Assembly (NCBI GenBank): GCA_001791795.1
Contig: MGFH01000138.1
Coordinates: 1 to 42,057, forward strand
Source: Candidatus Wallbacteria bacterium GWC2_49_35
Lineage (GTDB): Bacteria; Muiribacteriota; UBA9980
Direction of reading: 5' to 3'
DNA: 42,057 bases
The translations under genes and the position numbers were made by a program. This document shows positions 8,665 to 17,370 of this stretch, piece by piece (the first letter of the stretch is position 1; every line of letters starts with the position of its first letter). Below the pieces are notes generated by a model, which was not told where the DNA came from, did not search any database, and saw nothing but the letters and a program-made list of their open reading frames with translations.

Positions 8665-9756
8665 ATGGGAAAAGCCGATGAAAGAAGAAAAACGCAGATC
8701 GAATTTATAAATTCCGGCGCTGAAATCGAGGTTGGCGACGCGTCCGAGGCGCCGCTGGCGATATCGGAGCTGATTGCAATCGACGGCTCGTCCGCGTATG
8801 TCGAAAAGCATATCGGGAGCGGATTGACCGCCGATATTTATAAATTGAAGATAAACGGAAAGAGTTGGAATCTGAAAAAGAAGCGGGCTGAAATACTCGT
8901 CAGAAATATCGACGGCCGGACTTCTTTTTTGAACGAAGTGCAGCGCAGGGGCGATTTTGAAAGGCTGAAGAAGGCGAATGCTCAGGCTTACAGGGGGATC
9001 GTCGATACGGCTTATGCGAGTTTAAATAAAGGCATTATTTTATCGCACTGGATAGAAGGCGTGCCCGTCAAAAAATATACGCGCGAAATATTCGCCGATC
9101 TTTTCAACACGTTATACCATATCGAAACCGCCGGTTTATTCGAATATGACCTGTGTCCCGGCAATCTGCTCCTGCAAAGTGACGGCAGCGTGCGTTTATT
9201 CGATTTCGGATATATGTATCCCTATTCGCCTTTAAAAGAATTTAATCCCGACGGAATGCAACTTCCGCTTTTTCACCCTGCCGAAAGGTTTGAAACGCGG
9301 AGTTTCATGCAACATCTTATGGATATGGAAGATGATCAAGGGATAGAAGCCGCGCTCGTCGAATATCGCTCCGAAAAAGAGGCCGCGCTCGAATATTATG
9401 AAAGAAGGATCAAATGGCTTATTGAAAATGCCGCCGATCCGGGCATCGTCGAATGGTCGAAAAGTTTCGCCGGGTTATGGAAGAAAGGACTTTCGGGCCG
9501 CGCCGAACTCGCCAAATTATACGGTACAGAGTCCATGCGCTCCTATATACTCGATATATACGACGATGTCGGCGGCCGGAGCTGCACTCGCGAAACATTG
9601 AAAAAAGTCGACAGGGTGTTATCGAAAATCGAAGCGGGCAATTCGTTTTTATTCGCCGATCCGTTGTTTTCATTGGACGGCGGTGAATTGGACCGTGACC
9701 GGCTTTTAAATAAATACACGGAAATAAAGAAGAGAGTTATTGAATATCAGTTGTGA
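8665..9756 (+). CDS. Protein-kinase-like fold protein (LPS-kinase/RIO-like)
   Basis: IGSGLTADIYKLKINGKSWNLKKKR; EYDLCPGNLLLQSDGSVRLFDFGYMY (catalytic loop + DFG). Start taken as MGKADERRK (SD-like CGGGAGA upstream); the listed ORF start 8632 lies upstream of the predicted TSS. Confidence 0.75.
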   Translation: MGKADERRKTQIEFINSGAEIEVGDASEAPLAISELIAIDGSSAYVEKHIGSGLTADIYKLKINGKSWNLKKKRAEILVRNIDGRTSFLNEVQRRGDFERLKKANAQAYRGIVDTAYASLNKGIILSHWIEGVPVKKYTREIFADLFNTLYHIETAGLFEYDLCPGNLLLQSDGSVRLFDFGYMYPYSPLKEFNPDGMQLPLFHPAERFETRSFMQHLMDMEDDQGIEAALVEYRSEKEAALEYYERRIKWLIENAADPGIVEWSKSFAGLWKKGLSGRAELAKLYGTESMRSYILDIYDDVGGRSCTRETLKKVDRVLSKIEAGNSFLFADPLFSLDGGELDRDRLLNKYTEIKKRVIEYQL

Positions 9757-9770
9757 AATCAACGCGTGCT

Positions 9771-10559
9771 TTATCGCTTGCCTTCGGCGCTCAGAAAATA
9801 ATGCTTGCAGTATTTAACGAAAACGTAAAACGCCGAAAGCACTGCCAGTACTAATCCGTGGAATCCGTCAAAAAAGCCCAGCTTTATAAAGTACTGTTTG
9901 ATGAAGCCAAACAGCGGGTTGAATATTATTCTGACCGGCGAAGGCCGCAGACGGCGGTCATGAAGGTCGCGCGCCGCGAGCGTGGTGTAGGCGTTGAACT
10001 TGTCGAAATATTGTTCGAGCGACTGATAAGTATAGTGCCACATGAAATTGTTTTTATCGATTTTGATCTTATCGCCGTGCACTTCGAAAGATTCGTGCAC
10101 CCGGGCCTTTTTGAACGAACCCGCGCCGCGCTTTATTATGCGCAGGGTATAATCAGGGAACCAGCCGGAGTGATTTATCCAGCGGCCCAGGAACGAACTT
10201 TTGCGCGCCACGAAAAATCCGGCTGCGTTATAGTGAAACGGTTCGAGTTTTCCGCCCCTGAAGTCTTCCACCCAGCGTTTAAGGTCTTCCGAAAGTTCTT
10301 CATCGGCGTCGAGCACGAAGATATAATCTTTGCAGGCGTGAGAGATAGCCATGTTTTTCTGCGAGGCGAAGTCGACGAATTTATTGTGAAGCACGTTCGC
10401 GCCGAAACTTTCGGCTATTTCAACCGTCTTATCTGACGAGCCTGAATCGAGCACGATTATTTCATCGGCCGTATCTTTAATAGATTCGAGGGCACGCCCG
10501 AGATTTTTTTCTTCGTTATAAGTTATAAAGACGTATGAGAGGCTTAACGCGTTACTCAT
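9771..10559 (-). CDS. Family 2 glycosyltransferase, LPS core (WaaE/KdtX-like)
   Basis: LSYVFITYNEEKNLGRALESIKDTADEIIVLDSGSSDKTVEIAESFGA; DADEEL; HESFEVHG; start overlaps the lpxL-like stop. Confidence 0.88.
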   Translation of the reverse strand: MSNALSLSYVFITYNEEKNLGRALESIKDTADEIIVLDSGSSDKTVEIAESFGANVLHNKFVDFASQKNMAISHACKDYIFVLDADEELSEDLKRWVEDFRGGKLEPFHYNAAGFFVARKSSFLGRWINHSGWFPDYTLRIIKRGAGSFKKARVHESFEVHGDKIKIDKNNFMWHYTYQSLEQYFDKFNAYTTLAARDLHDRRLRPSPVRIIFNPLFGFIKQYFIKLGFFDGFHGLVLAVLSAFYVFVKYCKHYFLSAEGKR

Positions 10560-11472
10560 TATCCAACCGCCACCGCTTATGGAACCAGAACCACTGTTCC
10601 GGGGCCCTTCTTACATATTTTTCTATCATAGCGGTGACGGCCTGCGTGCAGCCGGCGATGGCGGAGTCTTTATCGCCGCTTTGTATGAAATCTTTAGCGT
10701 AGATGGGCGGTTCGATATATACGTCGTGACTGCGGTAATCGTCGGAACGGATCATGAATACGCCGTAGATAGGCGCGCCCGTTTTGATCGAAAGCGCCGC
10801 AGGAAGGGATGTGCTCATGCAGTCGATGCCGAAAAATTTATTGCGTACGCCGGCGTTATCGGTATGCTGGTCGGAAACGATGCCCGCGATTTTCTTGCTT
10901 TTAATCAGCCGCATGCATTTGAGCGCGGCGTGGTTTCTGTCTAACGGCTTATTAGAAGTTACCGAGCGGAATTCGTTGATCGTCCTGTGTATTTTAATGT
11001 CGCGCTCGACGATAAGTATGCTCATGTCCACTCCGAGTTTTCCGACCAGCACAGCGAGCATTTCCCAGTTGCCCAGATGCGAAGAAATGATAACGCCGCC
11101 TTCGCGCTTCGCTATTGCGTTGCGCAGGTGTTCGAGGCCGTGGATCCGGAAATTGTCGTGAAGATTTTTAGTATGCTGGAGGTTACCCATCCACAGGAAC
11201 TCGAAAAAATTCATTACCTGAGCGATGTATACGTTTCTGACCAGCCGCTCGATCTCCTCGCCGGTTTTACAGATGCCCGCTTTTTTGATATTTTCGACGA
11301 GAGTGTTTTTGCGCAGAGGCAGCAGATAATAAAACAGGTCGCCCGCGAATTTCAGCTTCGAAAGGCTCGTGAATTTGAAACGCGAAAATATCGCCACGGC
11401 GGCTCTTAAGAGTTTATCCGCGGCCTCGTCTAAAATGTGTTTGATCGCCGGGTTATTTTTTAGTAAGCTCAT
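10552..11472 (-). CDS. Lipid A biosynthesis acyltransferase (LpxL/HtrB family)
   Basis: GGVIISSHLGNWEMLAVLVGKLG (HX4E), VSDQHTDNAGV, FWFHKRW near C-terminus. Confidence 0.9.
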   Translation of the reverse strand: MSLLKNNPAIKHILDEAADKLLRAAVAIFSRFKFTSLSKLKFAGDLFYYLLPLRKNTLVENIKKAGICKTGEEIERLVRNVYIAQVMNFFEFLWMGNLQHTKNLHDNFRIHGLEHLRNAIAKREGGVIISSHLGNWEMLAVLVGKLGVDMSILIVERDIKIHRTINEFRSVTSNKPLDRNHAALKCMRLIKSKKIAGIVSDQHTDNAGVRNKFFGIDCMSTSLPAALSIKTGAPIYGVFMIRSDDYRSHDVYIEPPIYAKDFIQSGDKDSAIAGCTQAVTAMIEKYVRRAPEQWFWFHKRWRLDNE

Positions 11473-13861
11473 TAGCCCTGTCCTTGACCGCTTTCGGAGC
11501 GGATGATTTCATTATTTCAGACTTAAGGTTCTTAGCGTCCTTTTTCTGTTTTGTCTTTATGTAAACTTCGAGCAGCCTCAGGCGCGCTTCGTGAACGACG
11601 GCCGTATCCTTATATAATATTTCTATTTTAAGAAGGTTTTTGACGGCCTCTTCGCCGTTATTCAGAGCGTCGTAAGCGCCGCCGAGTATGTAATGTATCT
11701 TCGCCAGCAGCTCGACGTCCTGCACGTCGAGCGCGAGTTGTTCGAAACTTTCGACGGCCTTCTGATAGTCTTTTTTGTCGGAGTAAAGCGAAGCTTTATC
11801 GAAACGCGTCATATATCGAACATGTTCGGGCGCGTCTTGCGAAGCCAGTATCTCGTCGAACGCCGCCATGGCCTCGTCGTATTTTAACAGCGCGGCTTTT
11901 GCGCGGCCGCCGAGTTCCTTCGCTTCGTAGACGCTGTATGAACCGCCGCCGGGCTCTTTCGCCGCCGCCAGTTCTTCGCACAAAGCCAGGCATTTATCGT
12001 ATTCTTTGATCTCAAAGTGTATCTGGGCCAGCTTGAATTTAGCGTCCAGCGTGTTGCGGGGGCTTTTAGAGACCGCCGTGATCTTTTCGAATGCCTTCGC
12101 GGCCAGGCCGTTTTCTCCCAGGGCGGAAAGATTCTTGCCCATCTTGAAAAGCGCAGGCACGAGATAGTCGGCGTCAGCGCTTGCCGTGTCGACGGCCGTG
12201 AGGATCTGCCGGTATTTTTCGGAGAGCTTTTTCATGTCTTTCAACGCGAAATAGGCGTCGCAGACCTTGAGCTCGCTTTCGAGCCACATCGGATCGGACG
12301 CGGGGACCTTCATGAACCAGCCGATCGCCTCGTCGTATTTTTTTTCGATCATCGATATTTCGCCGAGATTAAAATAACTTCTCGAAAGATAATTCGACGC
12401 CGGGAAATTCTTTACGAACTCTAACAGCGAATCGCGCGCCTCTTTGTATCTGGCGAGGTTGAAATAGGCGAGTCCTATGTTGAACGCCGCGTGCTGAGCT
12501 TTTTTAGAGCCCGGGAAACGCGATAGGAACCCGCGGAATTTATCGACGGCCTGCTCGTATTTTTTCTGATCGAAAAGTATGACGGCGCTTACGTAAAGCG
12601 CTTCGACGCTTATTTCGTCGGACGAATCCGATATCGCCGTAAAGCGCTCGTAAGCCTCGGAGAGCAGTCCGCTTTTCTGAAGCGCCATTCCGAGGTAGTA
12701 ATCGGTCTCCTGTGAAATTTTCGGTGAAAGCCCTTTTATACTTTTAACTTCTTTAAAGACCTGCGCGGCCTGCTCGTACTTTTTCAGATTGAAAAGCGAG
12801 ATTCCCAGGCGCAACCCGCAGTCGGCGCGGTTGTCGAACTTGCGCTTTTCGTTGAAGCATTTCGAAAAATATTCAGACGCCTCCCGGTAATCGGATTGCG
12901 AGTAGTGGCACCAGCCGAGCGAATAATATATTTTAGGAATGTAAGACGAGTAATCGGCGGCCGGCTCTTCGTCCGGTTCGCCGGCGCCGGATTTTTTTTT
13001 CGCGGCCTCAATATTAGCCAAAGCCTTAGAGTAATTTTCGGCCGCCTTTTTATACTGTCCGGCTGAATAGAAAATTTCGCCGAGGTTATAGTAGACCGGC
13101 GCCGCCATGGGGTCTTTATCGAATGATTTTAAGAATTTTTCGTAAAATGCCGCCGCTTCCTTTTCGTTCTTTTCGCGCAGCGCGAGATTGCCGCTGATAT
13201 AAAGCGCTTCTTTGAAGCGCGCAGTTTCGTCTTCTGACAGCCCCGCGGGGCCGTCTTCGGTCAGCTTGAAATAATCGGCGAATGCGTTTTTGGCGCCGCC
13301 GGCGTCTTTTTTCGACAGAAGATGGCGCGCGCATTTGAATACGGCGTCGCGGCTCAGATCGGGATTGGCGTTTTTATAAAGTTTCCGGAAATAGCCGTAG
13401 GCGGATTCGTCGTCGCCGAGCGCGGCTGCGGTGTAGGCGGCGGAATAATGTACTTCGCCCGTCAGTTTGGAATCAGGATATTTTTTAAGGAAACTTTCGT
13501 ATTTATCTCCGGCGCCCTTGAAATCTTCCGTCTTGTAAAGGGATTCGCCAAGCAGATAGAGCGCGTACTCGCCATAGCGGCTTTTTTCGTAAAAGGAAAT
13601 AAATTTCTGCAGTTCGGAGGCGGCCTGGCCGTATTTGTGCATGTCGAAAAGGCCTTTGGCGAACTTGAACGCACGCGCGGCTTTTTCGTCATCGGTCAGC
13701 GCGTATGCGTGCCGGGCGGGCCAGGCAGTTAAAACTAAAAGCAATAACGCCGTAAGGAGCGCTGCGGTCCTGAAATTTCTGAAGCCAGTGAAAAGATATG
13801 GTTTTTTATTCGGCTGCGCGGCATTATCCGCCGTGCGCAACTTGAAATAATGTACGCTCAA
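11453..13861 (-). CDS. Large TPR-repeat protein with N-terminal signal/TM segment
   Basis: TAALLTALLLLVLTAWPARHAYA then many TPR units (e.g. YSLGWCHYSQSDYREASEYFSKCFNE, AAFNIGLAYFNLARYKEARDSLLEFVKNFP). Confidence 0.9.
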   Translation of the reverse strand: MSVHYFKLRTADNAAQPNKKPYLFTGFRNFRTAALLTALLLLVLTAWPARHAYALTDDEKAARAFKFAKGLFDMHKYGQAASELQKFISFYEKSRYGEYALYLLGESLYKTEDFKGAGDKYESFLKKYPDSKLTGEVHYSAAYTAAALGDDESAYGYFRKLYKNANPDLSRDAVFKCARHLLSKKDAGGAKNAFADYFKLTEDGPAGLSEDETARFKEALYISGNLALREKNEKEAAAFYEKFLKSFDKDPMAAPVYYNLGEIFYSAGQYKKAAENYSKALANIEAAKKKSGAGEPDEEPAADYSSYIPKIYYSLGWCHYSQSDYREASEYFSKCFNEKRKFDNRADCGLRLGISLFNLKKYEQAAQVFKEVKSIKGLSPKISQETDYYLGMALQKSGLLSEAYERFTAISDSSDEISVEALYVSAVILFDQKKYEQAVDKFRGFLSRFPGSKKAQHAAFNIGLAYFNLARYKEARDSLLEFVKNFPASNYLSRSYFNLGEISMIEKKYDEAIGWFMKVPASDPMWLESELKVCDAYFALKDMKKLSEKYRQILTAVDTASADADYLVPALFKMGKNLSALGENGLAAKAFEKITAVSKSPRNTLDAKFKLAQIHFEIKEYDKCLALCEELAAAKEPGGGSYSVYEAKELGGRAKAALLKYDEAMAAFDEILASQDAPEHVRYMTRFDKASLYSDKKDYQKAVESFEQLALDVQDVELLAKIHYILGGAYDALNNGEEAVKNLLKIEILYKDTAVVHEARLRLLEVYIKTKQKKDAKNLKSEIMKSSAPKAVKDRANELTKK

Positions 13862-13890
13862 TTTTTACCTCCGCTCGATTTTGAAAATAT

Positions 13891-15252
13891 TTATGAACAG
13901 GTGCATTTCATCAGCACCGAGTCGCCTTCGCAGTACCAGTTCAAAAATTTGGTGTTGTGGTGGTTCAATATCTCGAAGAAATTTCCGGAGATCGAAAGTT
14001 TTACCAGGCCCGCCGGTTTTCCATCGCGGACCATGACCGCGTGCGGCGCGCTTATGGAAAAATCGCCGCTGGTGTGGTCTTGCGTGTGCATGCCGAGAAC
14101 GTCGAAAATAATGAAGCCGTCCCTCATATCGTCTAAAATGTTGTTTACGCATTCGTATTCGCCGGTTTCTATCTTGAGCTTATATTCGGAGCACTGGAAT
14201 GTGTCGGGGCTGAGATACGCAGTAGGCTGCATTTCGGCTTTTTTCGCGTATTTGAGGTCGAGCATGGGCGTCTGGAGCTTGCCGTGTTTAACGAAATAAA
14301 CCGGCTCAGAGTATACGCCTTCGTAGGTCAGAGGAATGTTGTTGACCTCGAAGTCGTCGAAATCGGGCTCGTATTTTATCGAAATGTCGTCGCGGAAAAA
14401 TTTTTCGTGCGACGAGAAGTCGCCCAGCGAGAATCGTGCCTGTTTTTCGACGACCGGCCTTCCGTAAAGGTTCGACATCAGGTATTTATTGATGAAGGAT
14501 TCGCTGACGGACGGGGTCAGTATAACGCTTTTGACCGCCGGCTTCGGAAGAGCATCTTTTTTATCGGTTTTGGCCGAAAACGCCGGATAGAACCTGAGGG
14601 CTTTTTCTATCATCGGATCTATATCTTTAAAAGTGAATATTCTTCTTTTGATGAACGAGTCGGAGTACTGGTTGTCGAGTTCGAATGCGATACCAGCCAG
14701 GCTGAAGTCGAAATCATAAACGGGCTCTCCCGCGTCGGGCCCGAGGAATATAAAGCGCCTGTTGACGGCCGCGAAGGCGTTGACGGTTATAAGTTTCGAT
14801 ACCGACCGGAGTTTAGTATCGGCGTGTTTGATGGCGTCGAATAAGAACCCTGCTTTGCCGTCGACTATTTCGGCGATTTCAGGGTCGTACATCTTATATT
14901 TCAGCGCGTCGGCGTTATCGAACACGCTTTCGTGCCACACCGCTGGCGCCCATTCGTCGTGGAAGGCCTTTTCACGCCAGCCGCCGATCTCCTTATCGAA
15001 ATTGAGGATGCCTTCGTAGTTCAAATTGACGTTCGACACTTTTTTGTCGTTCCATCGGATATATAGCGTGGCTGTGAGGCTTTTCGAGATGGAAGGCATA
15101 TTGTAGGGGCCCAGCAGTTCGTTTTCTTTCTGACCCAGGGTAAGCGATTCGTTGTAATCGGATGTCAGGCGGAAATCTTCCGCGGCGAAATCCTTGTGCG
15201 CGCGGAGCGCGGCCAGAAAATCGCAGAGTATCGTTAAAACTTTGTCTTTCAT
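13891..15252 (-). CDS. TldE/PmbA-like metallopeptidase-related protein
   Basis: Adjacent to TldD; C-terminal TSGDFSISAPHAVMVRDGKPAGLVKLSISGNFFEIL typical of the PmbA family. Confidence 0.8.
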   Translation of the reverse strand: MKDKVLTILCDFLAALRAHKDFAAEDFRLTSDYNESLTLGQKENELLGPYNMPSISKSLTATLYIRWNDKKVSNVNLNYEGILNFDKEIGGWREKAFHDEWAPAVWHESVFDNADALKYKMYDPEIAEIVDGKAGFLFDAIKHADTKLRSVSKLITVNAFAAVNRRFIFLGPDAGEPVYDFDFSLAGIAFELDNQYSDSFIKRRIFTFKDIDPMIEKALRFYPAFSAKTDKKDALPKPAVKSVILTPSVSESFINKYLMSNLYGRPVVEKQARFSLGDFSSHEKFFRDDISIKYEPDFDDFEVNNIPLTYEGVYSEPVYFVKHGKLQTPMLDLKYAKKAEMQPTAYLSPDTFQCSEYKLKIETGEYECVNNILDDMRDGFIIFDVLGMHTQDHTSGDFSISAPHAVMVRDGKPAGLVKLSISGNFFEILNHHNTKFLNWYCEGDSVLMKCTCS

Positions 15253-15294
15253 TTTATCACCTTTATACTATCGATTTTATATTCATAACCGCGG

Positions 15295-16845
15295 TTATCC
15301 GATGGTTATGCCGTCGCTGCTGTCTATTACGAGGAAGTAATTCGAGCCGCCCGACGAGGGAACGCCCTGGCCGCTTTTGCCGCAGGTGCCGAGCGCGTCG
15401 CTTTTGACCGGGCCGATGGCTGAAATTATTGAGCTCAGCGCCGAAAGGGTCTTTCCGGCGAAGATGGCGGGTTTATACATCGCCGGCGCCGCGGCCTGCC
15501 TGTTCATTTTATAAATGACCGAGCAGTTGAAGACGAAATCGCCGTTGACGGGGCTTACCTGACCGCCTTTATAGCCGAGCAGAAGCAGAGTTTCGCATTC
15601 TTCGGATAGAAGGCCGTTTTCTAAAAGCATTTTATTCACTTCGACCGGGCTGAGCTCGTAAAAGCGCCTGTCGGTTTTGACGGGTTTCGAGTATTCGAGT
15701 CTTATGTTTGTCATGCGGGGGATCGCGGGGCAGTCGAAGCCTTCGATGCGTTCCGAATTTTCGTTGGCGACTCCGGCTTCGCGCGAGGAGAAGATGTCGC
15801 ACAGGCTTTTTTCGACGACACCGTTTTTCACTATGGCCGTCTGGCCGCGGAGGTTGCCGTTGGCTCCGACCGGCTGCCATGCGTAGTCGTTGAATAGCGG
15901 ACCGTCGGTGATGTTGACCTCGTCCGGCGCGACGCGCTCGCCTTTGATGAATTTATCGTTTCTCCACAATATCGAGCCTTTGTGCAGATCGGCTTCGGCG
16001 GCGTGGCCGAACGCTTCGTGCGCGAGGCCTTTTGCCAGCGCGTAATCTATTACCACGCGGTATTTTCCGGCCTCGATCGAGGGCGCCGAGCATAATTTGA
16101 CGGCCTCGCGGGCGTAAAACTCGGACTGGCTCATAAAATCGCCGTGCAGCGCCTGATCGAAGAGGACGCTCAGGTCGGAGGAGCCGAGGCGCGCGCCTAC
16201 GCTCGCCGTCTGGCCGTTTTCTTTGGCGGTTATAGAGCTCGAAAGCGCCGCGCGCGGTATAGCGAACGCGGAGAAGGTTCCGTCGGAGCGGATTATTATA
16301 AAATCGTCGACGGCTATGGAGCAGCTGGTGGTAACGGAAAGTTTCTGCCTGTCGATCTCGCAGGTCTTTTTATTGGCGGCCTTCACTTTTGCGATTATAT
16401 CGTTCAGCGAGTATTTTTCGTATGGATGGGGATATTCGTTATTTACGATGTTTACCTGCGGCTCGAGGCTGAATATGTCGGTGTTTCTTTTTATGTCGTA
16501 AGCGGCCGACGCGCCGATGAGATTTTTAAGTGAGGCGGCGATGCCGTCGAAGTTAATATCAGGAAAAGTGTTCGTCGATATGAACGCAGAAGCGCCCTTT
16601 TCGTCGAAAGCATGAAAGCCGGCGCCGCGCCTGGAACTCGAGGTGATATCGCTGAGCTCTCCGTTTATGACGGTCACGTTCACGGTTTTTTTCTTCTGTA
16701 TCCTGGCTACCAGATATATTTTATCTTTCTTATAAAGCGATGCCGCTCCATCGTATATGGTTTTTATTACGCTTCCGTCAGGGGCCGTTTCAATGAACTT
16801 AACGGCGCCGCCGGACGCCGTGGCGGTTTTTTTCGAATGAGCCAT
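15295..16845 (-). CDS. tldD: TldD-type metalloprotease
   Basis: HEAFGHAAEAD (HExxxH), GKSGQGVPSSGGSNYFLVIDSSDGITIG C-terminus. Confidence 0.9.
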   Translation of the reverse strand: MAHSKKTATASGGAVKFIETAPDGSVIKTIYDGAASLYKKDKIYLVARIQKKKTVNVTVINGELSDITSSSRRGAGFHAFDEKGASAFISTNTFPDINFDGIAASLKNLIGASAAYDIKRNTDIFSLEPQVNIVNNEYPHPYEKYSLNDIIAKVKAANKKTCEIDRQKLSVTTSCSIAVDDFIIIRSDGTFSAFAIPRAALSSSITAKENGQTASVGARLGSSDLSVLFDQALHGDFMSQSEFYAREAVKLCSAPSIEAGKYRVVIDYALAKGLAHEAFGHAAEADLHKGSILWRNDKFIKGERVAPDEVNITDGPLFNDYAWQPVGANGNLRGQTAIVKNGVVEKSLCDIFSSREAGVANENSERIEGFDCPAIPRMTNIRLEYSKPVKTDRRFYELSPVEVNKMLLENGLLSEECETLLLLGYKGGQVSPVNGDFVFNCSVIYKMNRQAAAPAMYKPAIFAGKTLSALSSIISAIGPVKSDALGTCGKSGQGVPSSGGSNYFLVIDSSDGITIG

Positions 16846-16946
16846 ATTGTATCTCCTTAAATATTATCTTTAAATAAACGTCGAAATTAATTCAGTCGAT
16901 TTTATCAAATATAACCGAGGATGTCAATATTTTTAATGGCGCATTG

Positions 16947-16975
16947 TTGCTTTTAGATCTAATTTTTGTTATAAT
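16947..16975 (+). promoter_or_regulatory. Sigma70-type promoter TTGCTT-17-TATAAT
   Basis: TTGCTT 16947-16952, TATAAT 16970-16975, upstream of the cupin gene. Confidence 0.65.
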
Positions 16976-17014
16976 CGGCGGGCGTCTTGCGACGTGATAA
17001 CGGAGGTAAATCAA

Positions 17015-17362
17015 ATGAAAAAAATGTACGACGACGTGGAATGCCGCGTCAATAAAAATGTCCGCGGCGGCGAAGGCGAGATCGTCGCGCGGTATTACCT
17101 GAACGAAAATTCGTCGAAGCTGCGTTTCAACTCTCTGAATTTAAATGAAATGGAGCCGGGCGCGACTATAGCGGAGCATCCGCACACCGGCGAGGACGAG
17201 TTTTATTTTATCGCCGAAGGCCGCGGGACCGGTATTTTAAACGGCGAAAAATTCGAGGTCGGCCCCGGGGACGGGTTTATGTGCCATTCAGGCTCTACGC
17301 ACGGCATATTGAACAAGCTGACAAATCAGAAACTTAAATTCATATCCATATTTTTCAAGTAA
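17015..17362 (+). CDS. Cupin-domain protein
   Basis: EMEPGATIAEHPHTGEDEFYFIAEGRGTGILNGEKFEVGPGDGFMCHSGSTHGILN; GGAGG SD before ATG 17015 (ORF track start 16994 is less likely). Confidence 0.88.
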   Translation: MKKMYDDVECRVNKNVRGGEGEIVARYYLNENSSKLRFNSLNLNEMEPGATIAEHPHTGEDEFYFIAEGRGTGILNGEKFEVGPGDGFMCHSGSTHGILNKLTNQKLKFISIFFK

Positions 17363-17370
17363 AAATAATT

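Noticed and set aside
14284-14844. 186-aa + ORF inside the TldE-like gene
   Set aside because: Antisense shadow ORF, no SD or domain signature
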